NCBI GenBank assembly: GCA_011033025.1
Contig: WFMF01000072.1
Coordinates: 558,001 to 622,000 of the forward strand
Length of the DNA: 64,000 nucleotides
Origin: Beroe forskalii
Lineage: Eukaryota; Ctenophora; Nuda; Beroida; Beroidae
Direction: 5' to 3'
Every line of letters begins with the position of its first letter. Positions within the stretch are counted from its first letter, which is position 1. Both the position numbers and the translations under genes were made by a program. The notes under the pieces were generated by a model that was given only the letters and a program-made list of their open reading frames with translations, searched no databases and was not told where the DNA came from. This document shows positions 1 through 11,594 of this stretch, one piece after another.

Positions 1-1167
1 TGTCGCTCAGAGAAAACCTTAAAATCAGTTAACATAGGTGTCGTGAGTTCGAGAAATGAGAGTCATTCTGAAATTTCTGCGTGGCGTGGCGTTGCGCCAT
101 GTACGTATAGGTTATCCTGTTGAATCAGTATTACGACTAACGTACGTACAAATGGCGGTCGTGTGGAAATTTCAGGAGGCGCAACTTTTATACAATGGAT
201 GATTGTTCCAGAAATCCCTATTAGAGGGATCATTGATTAATATCCTCCAGCTATAATCAGAATAGAATCAATCCATGATATCTTGTGTCATTGTCATCCT
301 CTTCATGCCACTCTTTCATTTTAACATTAAACTTTTGGATTCATTTTCCGCGCCCAAATCAGCATCCGCTTCTTCGAAGCTTTTCGTTTGTAACGATGAA
401 ATTGATTTACATGATCGTCAATCAACTATTAACAAGTAAAAATTCGTTTTTCATTCGAACAAATAATTTATATAACATAGTTTTCCTTTAAAAATAACAA
501 ACATTTCATAATAATTCTTAATACTGGTAGTGTATTCGATTACTCATTGATACCTTCTTGACTTCACAAAGTTATAAATAGTGATTCATCGAACTATCGA
601 AATTACGAACTTTCTTCTAGATTCAAAAGTTATCGAAAGTCATTAATTAATGATTATAATGCAAATGGTGATATCAATATGTTCATCCAAAGAGATTTTC
701 TGTTGTAAGGGTGTGAAACCGTGGTGATACTGATTATTTTGATCTTAATTCTTGTTAAACTACGAAAAGTCATGAACTCTTAAAAAGGTACTCGGCACAC
801 AAATAAAATTATCAGATCAATTATAACTCAATTTTGTAACATTCTCACGCCTCATGAGTTTATGAATTTAAATAAAGTTTGTGGCTCTATGACATCCAAT
901 GTCCATACATGAGTACATGACACGTTTCCATTCTTGGGTAAGATAAAAGAGTTTCAAAACTTTCAGCGTCTTAAGCCAGACGCGAAAATATCTATTTACG
1001 AAAATTTTGGCAACGAAAATATCCTGCTGTCACAATGAAACTATGAAATATTGTAACTGAATTTTAAACTGTGAGGAATCTGGGTTATGGGATCGTGGTT
1101 CATGATAGTCTGCACATATTATTTGCACACGAACATTAGGTTTACAATTTGTATGGTCCATTGATGA
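1..1167. other. intergenic, no gene seen
   Basis: AT-rich sequence. I see no exon with a credible splice context or protein similarity. The only long open frame nearby (from 1149) runs across the palindromic repeat that follows and is not a gene. Confidence 0.5.
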
Positions 1168-1312
1168 CACTTACAGTGGGAGTTCGAACAACAGTTTTGT
1201 GTGCGCGGCGTAAGTTAAAAGTTTGCGCGGCGTACAAACATGTAATTTATGTTTTTACGCCGCGCAAACTTACACCGCGCACACAAAAGTGCGGTTCAAA
1301 CTGTTGCCGTAA
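1168..1312. repeat. palindromic MITE-like element, family C copy 1
   Basis: The two halves are inverted copies of each other: the left half has TTTGTGTGCGCGGCGTAAG and the right half has the matching CGCCGCGCAAACTTACACC. The outer ends also match imperfectly (AGTTCGAAC against GGTTCAAACTG). A second copy lies at 8709-8848, so this is a dispersed family. I see no coding capacity. It is probably a non-autonomous DNA element or a fold-back repeat. Confidence 0.75.
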
Positions 1313-1545
1313 ATCGCCTATAAACGTATTCGGCGTTCGACACACATTAAGCACAGGGGTCACGAGTTTGAAAGCGGTAATCTTTCTGAAATTTCCCAGT
1401 CGTGCGCACCATTTATGTACGTGTTATTTACTGTTTAAACAGTATATCACGTACATTAACATACAAATGGTGTTCATGTGGAAATTTCAGAAGGCGCTTT
1501 CAAAAATCGCGACATCTATGCTACATATGATGGTTGGAGTCAGTC

Positions 1546-3072
1546 CTACTGCTGGTTCTGCATCATCTTGGTAAACTCGTCGAAGTCGATTTTACCGTCT
1601 CCGTTGGCATCAGCCTCCCTAATCATGTCCTCGATGTCTGCCTCAGCCAGATCGTTGTCAACATTGCTCATAATCTGCCTCAGTTCGGATCTGAGAATAT
1701 GGAGGTTATTAAATTGGTGTCAGTTTAAAAGTTTTGAAATTTTGCTCCCAATTATCACAATAATTGATTATTAATATTTTTAGAAGTTGCCCTCCCTCTG
1801 ATTTTATCGTATTAGATCAATTTACTTTACCTTGAAATGTATCCATCGCCATCTTTATCGAAGAACTTGAAAGCGTCAATGAAGTCCTCAGGAGGCTTCT
1901 CCTTTTGGAAGTGGGGCCCTATCAGCACCTTGAATTCTGAAATAGATCTGGGATTATAACCAAATGTCTATCCTGTTGCAATCTATTGGCTGAATGTAAG
2001 ATCTGTAATATCATGTTATTTGCTTGTGATTTGCTAAACATCCTACAGATCAACTAAGCCTTTTGTACTGTTTATATGATATCTTGACAATTGGCATTGC
2101 TGAGATAAGTGAAATCTCATCGGATGAGTTAAACATCGAGCATTCCTCCAAAGAAAGTTGACAAACATACCCTCAAACTCAATGGTTCCCGAGTTGTCCA
2201 CATCTGCCTCAGCTATCATATCATTCAGATCCTCCTTCGAGGCGACAATCCCTGAGGAATGCCATTGTGTGGTTAGTCAGCGCTCATTGACCGGAAGTCT
2301 GGAATGCTTCTAATTTTAAAATTTCTTACTTACGATCGTGTAACATTTCAATGATAAGCATAAAGCTAAGAGCAGAATCGCCGACTCGGCGCTGATCCTC
2401 TGACCAGTGCCGATGACCGCCGATCAACGCTGGTTCGGCGATTTGACAAAGTGGTCGTTTGCCAAGAGAAGCCTCCGTTCTAGGAGTTCCATCCCACTCA
2501 CCTAAAGAAGACACCATCGCCTCCAGCTCCGTCACATCAATGCTCCCACTGTTGTCCTTGTCAAACATCCGGAAGATGTCCTTCAGCTCAGCCATCTCCG
2601 ATGCTGACAACTTCACGTCAGCGCGCGGCTCCACTTCCTCTGAAAATGGAAGATTTGTAAGTTGGTGAGTGAACTGAAGTCTGACACTAATCGGAAGCTT
2701 CCTTGATTATGCACAAACTCTGAAAATTAACGTCACTAACAAATTCTTACATTGGATGAGTTAACTTCATGATTTATCATAATTTCTACCTTGATGATAA
2801 TTTCTGACTGCGTAATTATCATTTTGCTGATAATTGATATTTTGCCGATAATTTTCCTGGTGCTGATAATTGTTGGGTAGTTTATTGATAATGGGGAGTT
2901 GTCGTGACACTTGTTGGACTGGGGGGTGTTTGGCAGCGGGTAGGGTCCGGGTTGTTTGCAACTTCATTCCGTAGTTGTTGCTTATCTGTCTGTTGCTTGT
3001 TACCCGCTTGGTAGTACAGGGAAGTTGCTTTGGGTTGTTAATCCCGTAGGAGTGTGATCGTTGCTTTGACAT
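1546..3072 (-). CDS. four-EF-hand calcium-binding protein (calmodulin/troponin C superfamily) with N/Q-rich N-terminal extension
   Basis: Five exons: 2790-3072, 2502-2639, 2171-2251, 1831-1936 and 1546-1690. All junctions are GT-AG, with intron phases 1, 1, 1, 2, giving one frame of 250 residues. Four complete calcium loops are visible: DKDNSGSIDVTE (about residue 121), DVDNSGTIEFEE (about 158), DKDGDGYISRSE (about 194) and DANGDGKIDFDE (about 231). Each has acidic residues at positions 1, 3 and 12 (N at position 3 of the fourth). The last ~155 residues match the calmodulin/TnC plan. The first ~94 residues are Asn/Gln/Tyr-rich, of low complexity, and absent from calmodulin. I chose the Met at 3072; an in-frame Met at 3108 would add 12 residues. 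The second intron hosts a family D palindrome (2370-2466). The role is probably calcium-dependent regulation, with partner unknown. Troponin C, calmodulin-like and centrin-like assignments cannot be separated here. Confidence 0.9.
2370..2466. repeat. palindromic repeat, family D copy 1, intronic
   Basis: AATCGCCGACTCGGCG near the left end is mirrored by GGTTCGGCGATTT near the right end, with internal GATCAACGC/GCTGATC-type complementarity. It ends with TTTGCCAAGA. A close relative with the same ends is at 14248-14335. It sits inside the second intron of the EF-hand gene. Confidence 0.7.
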
Positions 3073-3452
3073 GGTGATCTGACAGTGATCGGGGATGAGA
3101 TGATTCACTAAATTTGTATGAAAATTTTAAATCTTAATACGACAATTATTGAAGAGCTCGGCAATAATAATATACAACTGAAAACATTTGCATTCCTATG
3201 ACAAATTCTTGTTGAATTATATTCTTTTTGAATAATATGCTTTAAAATTGTACGACTGATGATATCTAACGATCCACGATCCAGGACAACAGCAAACGAG
3301 CAAAACAGCCCGGGGAAATATAAGTTGGAAATAGAGCATTGTTCCCAATCACCTTGAGCCCTACATGAACTGACTCGTATGAAACTGATAATTTCTGACT
3401 AAACCCCGAGATGAGACTAAAGATTGATCACGGACACCAGGCGGCCGGAAGT

Positions 3453-3741
3453 AACGTCATTATCATGATTTAAAATGGTGAGAAGATGAGGTTTGGATGC
3501 CCTTTTTGAAGGCTGAAGATGCGGCTGCGAGTGCTATTAGTCTCACACATACCAGAAGACAGCACGAAGTATGAGCAACATGGTCTGGAGGAGTAAAAAA
3601 CGAAAAACATATACGAGCGATTAAAGTTTTTGGATATGTTATTCTTAATGATGGAACATATATGTTCTGTATTTCGCACGCGGAAAATCGGCGTTGCAAC
3701 GTCATCAGTTCACCATTAAAGCCTGCCATTATTACGTCACT
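3453..3741. repeat. two family B repeats (TGACGTCA-type palindrome)
   Basis: At 3453-3484, AACGTCATTATCATG leads into AAAATGGTGAG. At 3692-3741 the opposite-strand version reads ACGTCATCAGTTCACC and then ATTATTACGTCAC. Similar 45-50 bp units recur at 6404, 10636, 10896, 21868 and 23660. The core consensus runs from ACGTCATCAATTCACC to CATGATAATGACGTCA. Confidence 0.65.
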
Positions 3742-5144
3742 TGGGACCAATTTTTCATTTCGTGAGACCCTTCTAAACACCCGAACACCTTAGTCAAACT
3801 AAGGACCCATATGTTGTAATGTCCTCCATAATATCTCATCTCATTTTCATTAAATATGCTAAACAATAAGCATAACTCCTGGCATCATACGGAGGTCTAA
3901 ATGTGTGAAACTTCCGTCTTTTTTCTCCCTTTTTACGTGCAACAATGATCATGGACTAAAATAAGTAGACTTAAATAAAGACTTGCTCTTTATGCGGTCT
4001 TAAGTATATAGCTTTGTATTTAAACTGGTGTTATTAGTCATGTGTCTTGCTACGATCTGACTCCAGGTAAGGGTAGGAAGTTGTTAAAATAATGTGTGGC
4101 TGCAAAAATGTGGCTGCAAAGATGTTGTTAAAAAAGAATGGATCATATTCAAGTAAGTTTCTCCAACAAAACCATAAAATATGCAAATTGCGATGGGAAA
4201 AACTTGCCAGTTCGATTACTAATGTGAGTATGAATATATGCAGAGGGATGTTGGAAACCGTTAGCTTTAAACTGGTGCCTTTCGGTGAGGTTTGCGAGGA
4301 TTTTATTGCCCGAAATAACTTTCCGGAGCAGCGATTCCGAGCGATTTCAGGGAAATTTCAAGGTATTTTACCGCTGCCAATGCTCAGCACTCATATTTGG
4401 AAAAGTCTGCAAAAGTTTACGGGGAAACAAATTGATTCAAACTTTCTTACATGAATGCGTGCCCGGATTGAAGTTCAAATTTCTCTTGAAGTCTTGAGTT
4501 CAAATTTCTGTTTTTTAACATAACTACTGATCACCCGCCACTAAATAAATTGGTTTATTGCCACTTGTAACATGAATTTGCAATGAAATAGTTGCAATAC
4601 TAAATTTAAGCAGTAATATTGTGATGAAAAAATCACGCGTTTGACTTTGAAATATATGAGCCGTCATCCGGTTATTCTCGAGGATATTTTAGACAAAGGT
4701 CACAATTTCAAGGGTTAATCGGCGTGTGCTAAGAGCCCTTGCAGATTTTGAGATAAATTGAACCTCATTCGATTAACCATTTCGCCATTTCGTACAATCG
4801 AACCGCTAAGTGATAACTGGAATGGACTATCTTCTTGGCCATGTGGCACGGTTTCCGCCTACAAGATGGCCTTATCCTCCAAGAACGCAAACAACAAACT
4901 TTTGCAAGCATATTTTGCTTTTTAACTTCTCTAAAACTTTATGACGTATCTGGCAAAATCTAGAGCATGATGACAAATTTGACTCGATGGCAGATACGGA
5001 TATGCGCCATGATCATTGATCAGGTCATGCAATTCCTCATAGATCAAAACGGTTAATTTGTAAAATGTCTGAAACTATGAGACTTGAGGAATTGCTGCTT
5101 ATTTATTATTGACGCGTATAAGCTAAGCCACCGGCCCATTTGTC

Positions 5145-5197
5145 ATTGACCAATCAGCGCGCGATCTGACCATAAATTTGCGCGCTTATTGGTCAAA
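5145..5197. repeat. family A inverted repeat (CCAAT hairpin), copy 1
   Basis: TTGACCAATCAGCGCGCG is mirrored by TTTGCGCGCTTATTGGTCAA. Five copies occur in the window (this one, 10025, 30781, 34306, 37843), each a 53-58 bp palindrome with variable flanks. It is probably the inner core of a MITE. Confidence 0.75.
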
Positions 5198-6403
5198 AGT
5201 ACCATTTCGGTATCCTACGGGTAATCTGATAAGTACGCTGGCGATATCGTAGTAGAGGAATCTGGGACAAGTTCAATGTTCTGTGTAGGTTTCCGTTATC
5301 TACTCCAAATCTAGATAATCTAGATCATCTTATCTAGATAATATCTAGATGGAAACCCTAGTTCTGTGAAGCATAACATAAACACGCCTACTATGTTATG
5401 GTAAAGCTCAAGATTTAGAAAGTATTAGATCCACAAAAACTCGTCTCTTTACTGTTTATATAATCCTTTCCCTGCCCGTGATTTGACGTCAAGTCATCAG
5501 CATGTATTTCTACATGAATATATATCATCGACGGTAAAGTATGCTCATATAGACATTATTAGGGCATAATTATGTACATAATGTATGTAATATTACTGAT
5601 ATTATATAATTGGAAACAGATATAGTTTTGTTGTCTTACCTGAGAAGTTGATCAAGTATCTCATCTTCAAATCGTTATCTTAAAGCTATAAATACTATCA
5701 TTGTTATTGATGTTAATTTCAAATATTCTGAGGCTTGATTTCCCCAAAAAAGCGGGCTATTGAAACTTATAAGATTTATGTAAATCATTAGTACAGCCCT
5801 GGATTCGCCGCTGCAACCCTTAAAATCAAAGGCTCGCATGATATTTCTTAATATTTCTTATAGCCAAACCGAAATCCGTTACAACTCTTAGAATACAGTA
5901 CGTCAGTAGTAAGGAATTCATTACTACTTCGACATAAAAGCAACAGCAATATTCTCAACAAGGAACTCATGTTTCTACCTCTTGGGCTACCTTTAGCTTT
6001 AGGCTTATACAGTATGAAATAGATATATTGCAACAATAAAAGTTGAAACACCTGACTAACTAAGTGCCGGAAATAAGCCAGCGCACGTTAATAATCCCCT
6101 CTCAGGATCTCTTCTCAACTTATATCATGATGGCTCTCTACGCTGTTTATTTATTAATATTATTTTCTAGCATCTCCCAAGCTGCAGCCAGAATAGTAAA
6201 CTTCGCGCGCGGGGAATCTAGCGTTTTCACATTCTGGTGTCATCAGAAGACCTTCTAAATGCCATAATGGTGATGTCAATCTCAACCTACTAATCTTCGT
6301 ACTAGTCTAACTCGAATGAATCATGCAGCAATGAAGGAAGTCATGCGACAGGTATATGTTTATATCCTGTGTGAAGCTAGCATAGGTGAGCAGGAACAGT
6401 TGG

Positions 6404-6455
6404 CAGTGATACGTCATCAATTCACCATTCTAAACCATGATAATGACGTCATTAT
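6404..6455. repeat. family B repeat
   Basis: This is the best-preserved copy: ACGTCATCAATTCACC is followed by CATGATAATGACGTCA. It contains a full TGACGTCA (CRE-type) octamer. Confidence 0.7.
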
Positions 6456-7591
6456 ATTAGGTTTTAAAGCTTCTGCCTGCCCTCAAACCCCCAGCGTAGA
6501 CAAGTTGATTATATGATTCCAGTAATCATAAACAACGTGCATCTATAATCATGATGATATTTCACTGAAATATAACTCCAGATAATTATAATCAATGCCA
6601 CTACTTTAATTACTAATTATGTAATTATGCTACTCTATATTAAGTTGGCAGGACCTATACTGACAGTGGCTATATTTAGATAATATTTCTATCAGGAAAT
6701 ATGGTGGTTATGCTGTCTTCATTATCCCAACATTCTCATTCAGGAAGCCGCGCGCGTGAGTACGGAACGATAAAACGTTTCCCGTTATAGGTGGTAAGAA
6801 GGTAAGAGCATGCAGACGTTATCATAATTAAGTAATTTCCAACTTTAATCGTGGAAATCGTGTCCATCTCAATTTCAGGGAATCAGGAAATCCTGTGCGG
6901 TGAATATGAAAATGTAACATTAAAGCATTAATAAAGCATATCCAAAGCAATAAAGCATGCGCTACCGTATGATTATGCATCAAGCGGTATCTCTAGCGGT
7001 ATCTCAAGCCATAGCCTTGTCAGAAACAAGGAGACCATCAACTTATGCCGATGCGAAAGGTGGTCGAGACTGTTCGATACTAAGAGAGTAAGAGGAGTGC
7101 GGCACAATTTAGCTAGTGGTTTGACGGCTTCAATCGGCACAATTTAAGCTTTATCGGTGGCACATTTTAAGCTCTATCGGCAGATACTACAAGCCAAATG
7201 GGAAGTGACTTCAATGCACGATTGGAACTGTGGTTTCACGTACTTATTCCGCGAATAACCATTTCACAAAGGGTTGTTCAACCATGAAGTGAGCGGGAAA
7301 CCCAAAGCCCAACCTGTACTTATCATGAATAATCTCCTATCTCCAAGCCCAACCTTCTACGAATCAGAAATTCCTTCTAGAACCTTCGCGTTTACTTGAG
7401 TTATGAATAGCATCCATTGACCAAAGGGTTCTATTGACATGATTGCCATTTGACGCAAATTGTGGCAGCTAGTGACATATTATTAGACTCTACGACCATA
7501 ATGTGGTGATATTCAGTGATATTCAGTAATAAGCTGCCATCAGTCCCAAATATCACTGACATTGACAATTCCAAATTTAGAAATAAGAGTA

Positions 7592-8203
7592 TTATACAGC
7601 TGCCGTTTTGCCTCCACATAAGCAACCATCTGAAGAAAATATTATAAAATGATTGAAAAGACGTAATTTTCAAGCGAATTTGAAAAAATTTTCCCCTTCA
7701 AATTTCAAATTCTTACCTTTTTTGGACTCAGTAGTACTTTCCTCTTCATCGTCATCTTCTATCGAATCACTGCTATCAGATTCAATCCCATCACTTTCTG
7801 ACAAATCAATGCCATTTTCATCAATGCCATTTTCATCAATATCATGTGTATCTATCCCATTATCAATGCCATTTTCATCTATGCCATCTGTATCGATGCC
7901 ATTTTCATCAATGCCATTCGCATCTTCCGTTTCCGGTCCATTTTCTGATAATTGTACGTCAGTAGTCACAGCTACTGTAGGAAATGGTTCTGCCTTCACA
8001 ACCTCGACCTCATGGGGCGGTGGTTCACTGGTGTCTGGAATATTCTGATGCGGTTCCTCCTCTGCAAAGTTATTATCTGATGTCTTCTCTGGGACTAACT
8101 GTTCCTTTTCTTCCGGAACACTTTCGTGGTCCCCATTTGCATTGACGACTGATTCACAGGATTGTGTTTTAGAGGACATGCTACAGCAGAAGAAACTACC
8201 CAT
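7592..8203 (-). CDS. acidic repeat protein with predicted lipidated N-terminus
   Basis: Two exons, 7717-8203 and 7592-7629. The donor AAAG|GTAAGA, the acceptor TTCTTCAG and phase 1 give a 174-residue frame. The N-terminus MGSFFCCSM fits N-myristoylation at Gly2 with neighbouring palmitoylatable Cys, as in many small membrane-tethered proteins (inference). Residues ~20-100 are Glu/Pro-rich. Residues ~95-140 carry degenerate tandem GIDENGID units, and the rest is a Ser/Asp/Glu run. The spliced tail reads DGCLCGGKTAAV. If another acceptor shifted the frame, the second exon could instead encode MVAYVEAKRQLYN and beyond, so the C-terminus is less certain. I do not recognise a family. No neighbouring gene on the same strand is close enough to suggest function. 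Confidence 0.65.
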
Positions 8204-8708
8204 CTTGAGGTTATCTCACTGTCACTTTTTGCTGTCAACTTTTACTATCTCTCGATTAGGATTGATTCTGGTTTCACTTGGGCTCCTTCACACTTTGGTT
8301 GAACGTTTATAATCGCAGCAAATGAGGATTCCTTCCGAAAGGACCAATAATACGAAGTGTCAGCTGATATAGATCTCAGATTCCAGATAAGATCAGATAT
8401 AAGATTAACGAGCTGATGAAGATGGTGGGGTTTGTAGGGTTATTCTGCACATGAACGTTAGAGGGCCTGTTTGATAAAGATTGATTATTTAGGGGATAAT
8501 TTATTATTTCATGAATGATAAATGTTGTTGTCAGCATTATACTGCTTGGATAGATCAAGGGTGACACAAATTAGAATATATGTGCTCGTCAGTTTACTAA
8601 AAAGTTTAAAGTGTGGTAAGATAAGTCGTGCAATTTGATGAATCCTAAAACCGTGCGCTTACAATGTTCACAATAGTTCCGCAGTTTCGCCATGGAACAG
8701 GATTCAAC

Positions 8709-8848
8709 GGAAGTTCGAACTGCAGTTTTGTAATTTGTGTGCGCGGCATAAGTTTGCGCGGCGTACAGACATTTAAAATTTATGTCTTAACACCGCACAA
8801 ATTTGCGCCGCGCACAAAAAAACTACAGTTCTAACTGTCACCGTAACT
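8709..8848. repeat. palindromic MITE-like element, family C copy 2
   Basis: The left half AGTTCGAACTGCAGTTTTG and TTTGTGTGCGCGGC are mirrored by GCGCCGCGCACAAA and ACTACAGTTCTAACTGTCAC. It is homologous to 1168-1312. Confidence 0.75.
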
Positions 8849-10024
8849 CCAAAAACACCTTCCAAAACGTCTTAAAACGGACATATTATATACGAGACAA
8901 AAGCACTATCACATATATTAGTTGAGCCGCCAGCACGGTGTATTTACAAAGTTAAGGTCTTCTTCTTCCGTACAACCGTGCAATACATGCAATCATCAAG
9001 TAACAACTCACAGCATCCATGGTACTCATTACATCATATATATTATAAATTCACAAAACGTTATATAAAAGGAACAGGGAAATATATATTTCAAATTCCC
9101 AAAGCTATTGTCGTTTATCCATAAGATATTTACAGCTACGCACTTCAGAACATTATGGAGCATGCATTGTTTCCTGACGTTTGGAGTGACGCCATTATCT
9201 TAGGTCAAAATGATAAATTATTGACCTTTAACCGCCTAAACATTTTTTGCGTAAAGTTGAACGAAGTTTATATATATATTTTGTGAACGATTATATAAAA
9301 AAAGATTTAAGATATACCAGCAGGGATATATGTCACAAGGGAGAAAATATACTTGCGATAAAATGCCGGAGTCATTACGCCCGTCACGAGGTAAGTGTGC
9401 AATATAATTATCATGGTAAAGGATCTAATTTTACATATATTTATCCCATCAAGTCATTACAAATATATGTGAACTAGGAAATTCAATAATATCACACGGC
9501 AGCACCAAAATGAAATCCGAGGTTTTTCCTGCTGCGTTAATTGGCGAAATGTAAGTTCCAATTTACAGATTTGCCTCATTAATCAGTGTATAACGACGCT
9601 AAGAGTTGACCTGGACCATTTCACCTCTATCAGTATCGGGTCTTCTAACCCACTTCCGAGCCATTTCCACATTGTCACAGATATACCCGTGATAGGCTCC
9701 AATATAATCACCCATTAGCGCGGACTCCAGATGTTTATTCCAAAATACACTTGCTGTAATGGGCTAATGGCTCAAGAAAATTTGTAAAATACCATCGGTT
9801 CTCAAGAAAAATTGGCGATTTGATACCCTAAATTTTTCTCGCTTTCCACCCTGATAATGACGACACTTGCTCCCACGTATCGTGGCAGTGAGACTGGCAT
9901 GTTTTCCTCGGAACATGAATGAACCTCCCCCAGAACAGACAGTAAACACATTGCGTGTGGAGGCAATCAGGTCGTATCTTATCTCATCGGCGGCGTGTTG
10001 GTTTATACCCAGCGGTCCTTTTGA

Positions 10025-10077
10025 CATTGGCCAATCCGCGCGCGAGTTAAATGTAAACTCGCACGCTGATTGGTCAG
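10025..10077. repeat. family A inverted repeat, copy 2
   Basis: CATTGGCCAATCCGCGCGCG is mirrored by CTCGCACGCTGATTGGTCAG. Confidence 0.7.
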
Positions 10078-10635
10078 TTGCAAGGAGATTTTGGGATCGT
10101 ATGGGTAAACTAGTACGCCGCCGCCGCCGATATTAAGCCATTAAATGATTAAATGGTTATGCCATTAAGTTGTGATAATAAGTGCGTACTGTCTAAAATA
10201 TTACCTGCACGAAAATAATATACAAATTACAAATGCTCACATGATATATTATTTCTAATTGGAGAGATCAGCTTTCGGAAAGCATTCGTCCTGTTTACAG
10301 CCTATATTTTCCAAAAATCAAGTTCGAATCTTGACTTAAAAGTGCAACAGCTAGATCACAACCTAAACGCTCAATATGGGGACATCAGCTGATCAACTAC
10401 AACGAAAAAGAGACGTATAGCATACCGCAGTATCCCTTGAACAGCCCATTTTTCCACCAATTGATGATCAACTTTCACCCAAATTCAACGAAACACAACC
10501 CATGCCAAAAACTTAGGGAGGCACGCACACTTAAATCAAGTGATTAGGGAAGAGTAGGACTATAAATAGACAGGACTGGTGCCTGATATAGCAGTGCACG
10601 AATATCTGGACAGATCTACGCCCAGAAAATCGGCG

Positions 10636-10690
10636 GTTTAGCGTCATCGACTTACCACATTGAGCTATGATAATGACGTCATCGTAACCG
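10636..10690. repeat. family B repeat
   Basis: GCGTCATCGACTTACCAC is followed by CTATGATAATGACGTCATC. It contains TGACGTCA. Confidence 0.65.
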
Positions 10691-10895
10691 CCTTTTTCTC
10701 TGACCGGCAAATGAATATCAGGACAAATTTACCTTACAAAAATATATCCTTGAGGGGGAACAATACCATTACATATATATTCGCCAGGTAATTAAAGTGG
10801 GGTAGTCGGAAGAAGGGCTCGGTCCCTCGCTTCATGTAAATATCATGAAGGTCAACAGTCTGCGGACGAAGTATACACTGATTAGGAGGACCTTT

Positions 10896-10932
10896 TGTGA
10901 CGTCATTATCATGTTTCAAAGTGGTCAATTAT
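10896..10932. repeat. family B repeat, half copy
   Basis: TGACGTCATTATCATG followed by TTTCAAAGTGGTCAATT, inverted relative to the copy at 10636. Confidence 0.6.
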
Positions 10933-11445
10933 TGGCGTCAAGAGGGCATATCTTTTGTGCAGCACCTTCGCTGTGTGTTTAGTACACACTGGGTCACGTG
11001 ATAATTATATATTGACACGATTAGTGACGACAGTGTATGTGAGATATCGGAGTCTTTTCGTCCTGTGAATCATTTTGTATAGGATTGATGGATTTTGTGT
11101 GTATATTGATTAATAAGGGTGCGTGTTACTGTTAATTTAAGTCAGTATTATTGACCTATATAGGAGTCCATTATGATTAATTGCAGGAGTCTATCTATAT
11201 GAGCTTATTTATTCATGGACTCGGATGGTAGAGTGCTTGAGTAGATGGGTGCAGCACAGCCAATGGGTTCCAGATTATGCTGATGACAAAGTCAACTGTT
11301 GTCTTATTATGCTAGGATGTAAGACAAAAGTTGTGTCAAACAAAAGTGATTTCAGAGAAAATAATTGGTGACATTGTGCCTTTTACTTTTATAGGTTCGC
11401 AGTGTTAAATCACATTTCTATATTAAACAAAATCTTTATTTGCAG

Positions 11446-11512
11446 GTCAATGCAGTGATCGTTGGAAATTACTCCTTATCGGATAATGGATGCACAGAAT
11501 TTTAAAGAACAA
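11446..11512 (+). CDS. possible first coding exon of an unassigned plus-strand gene
   Basis: A good 3' splice site (TTATTTGCAG) precedes a 67-base segment that contains ATG at 11486. It reads MDAQNFKEQ and ends at the strong donor GTGAGT in phase 0. The pattern fits a short exon holding 5' UTR and start. I could not find the next plus-strand exon: the following 3 kb is occupied by a minus-strand gene, so this gene would have to enclose it. Weak evidence. Confidence 0.2.
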
Positions 11513-11594
11513 GTGAGTAATTCTACATTTTACTGATAATATTTTTCATATCAAAATTTTGACAAAACACATTTACAGTGATCAACATCGTTCA

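Larger units (their letters stand above)
3109..7591. other. intergenic stretch with repeat fragments only
   Basis: About 4.5 kb. It contains family B repeats (3453-3741, 6404-6455), one family A repeat (5145-5197) and a run of CTAGAT-type short palindromes at 5311-5345. The scattered open frames lack convincing splice sites or recognisable protein motifs, so I call no gene. Confidence 0.45.
8204..11445. other. intergenic stretch with dispersed repeats
   Basis: It contains family C copy 2 (8709-8848), family A copy 2 (10025-10077) and family B copies (10636-10690, 10896-10932). No exon is supported. Confidence 0.45.

Noticed and set aside
1149-1728. Plus-strand frames across the palindromic element and the EF-hand exon
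   Set aside because: Part runs through the family C repeat and part is the antisense of the last EF-hand exon.
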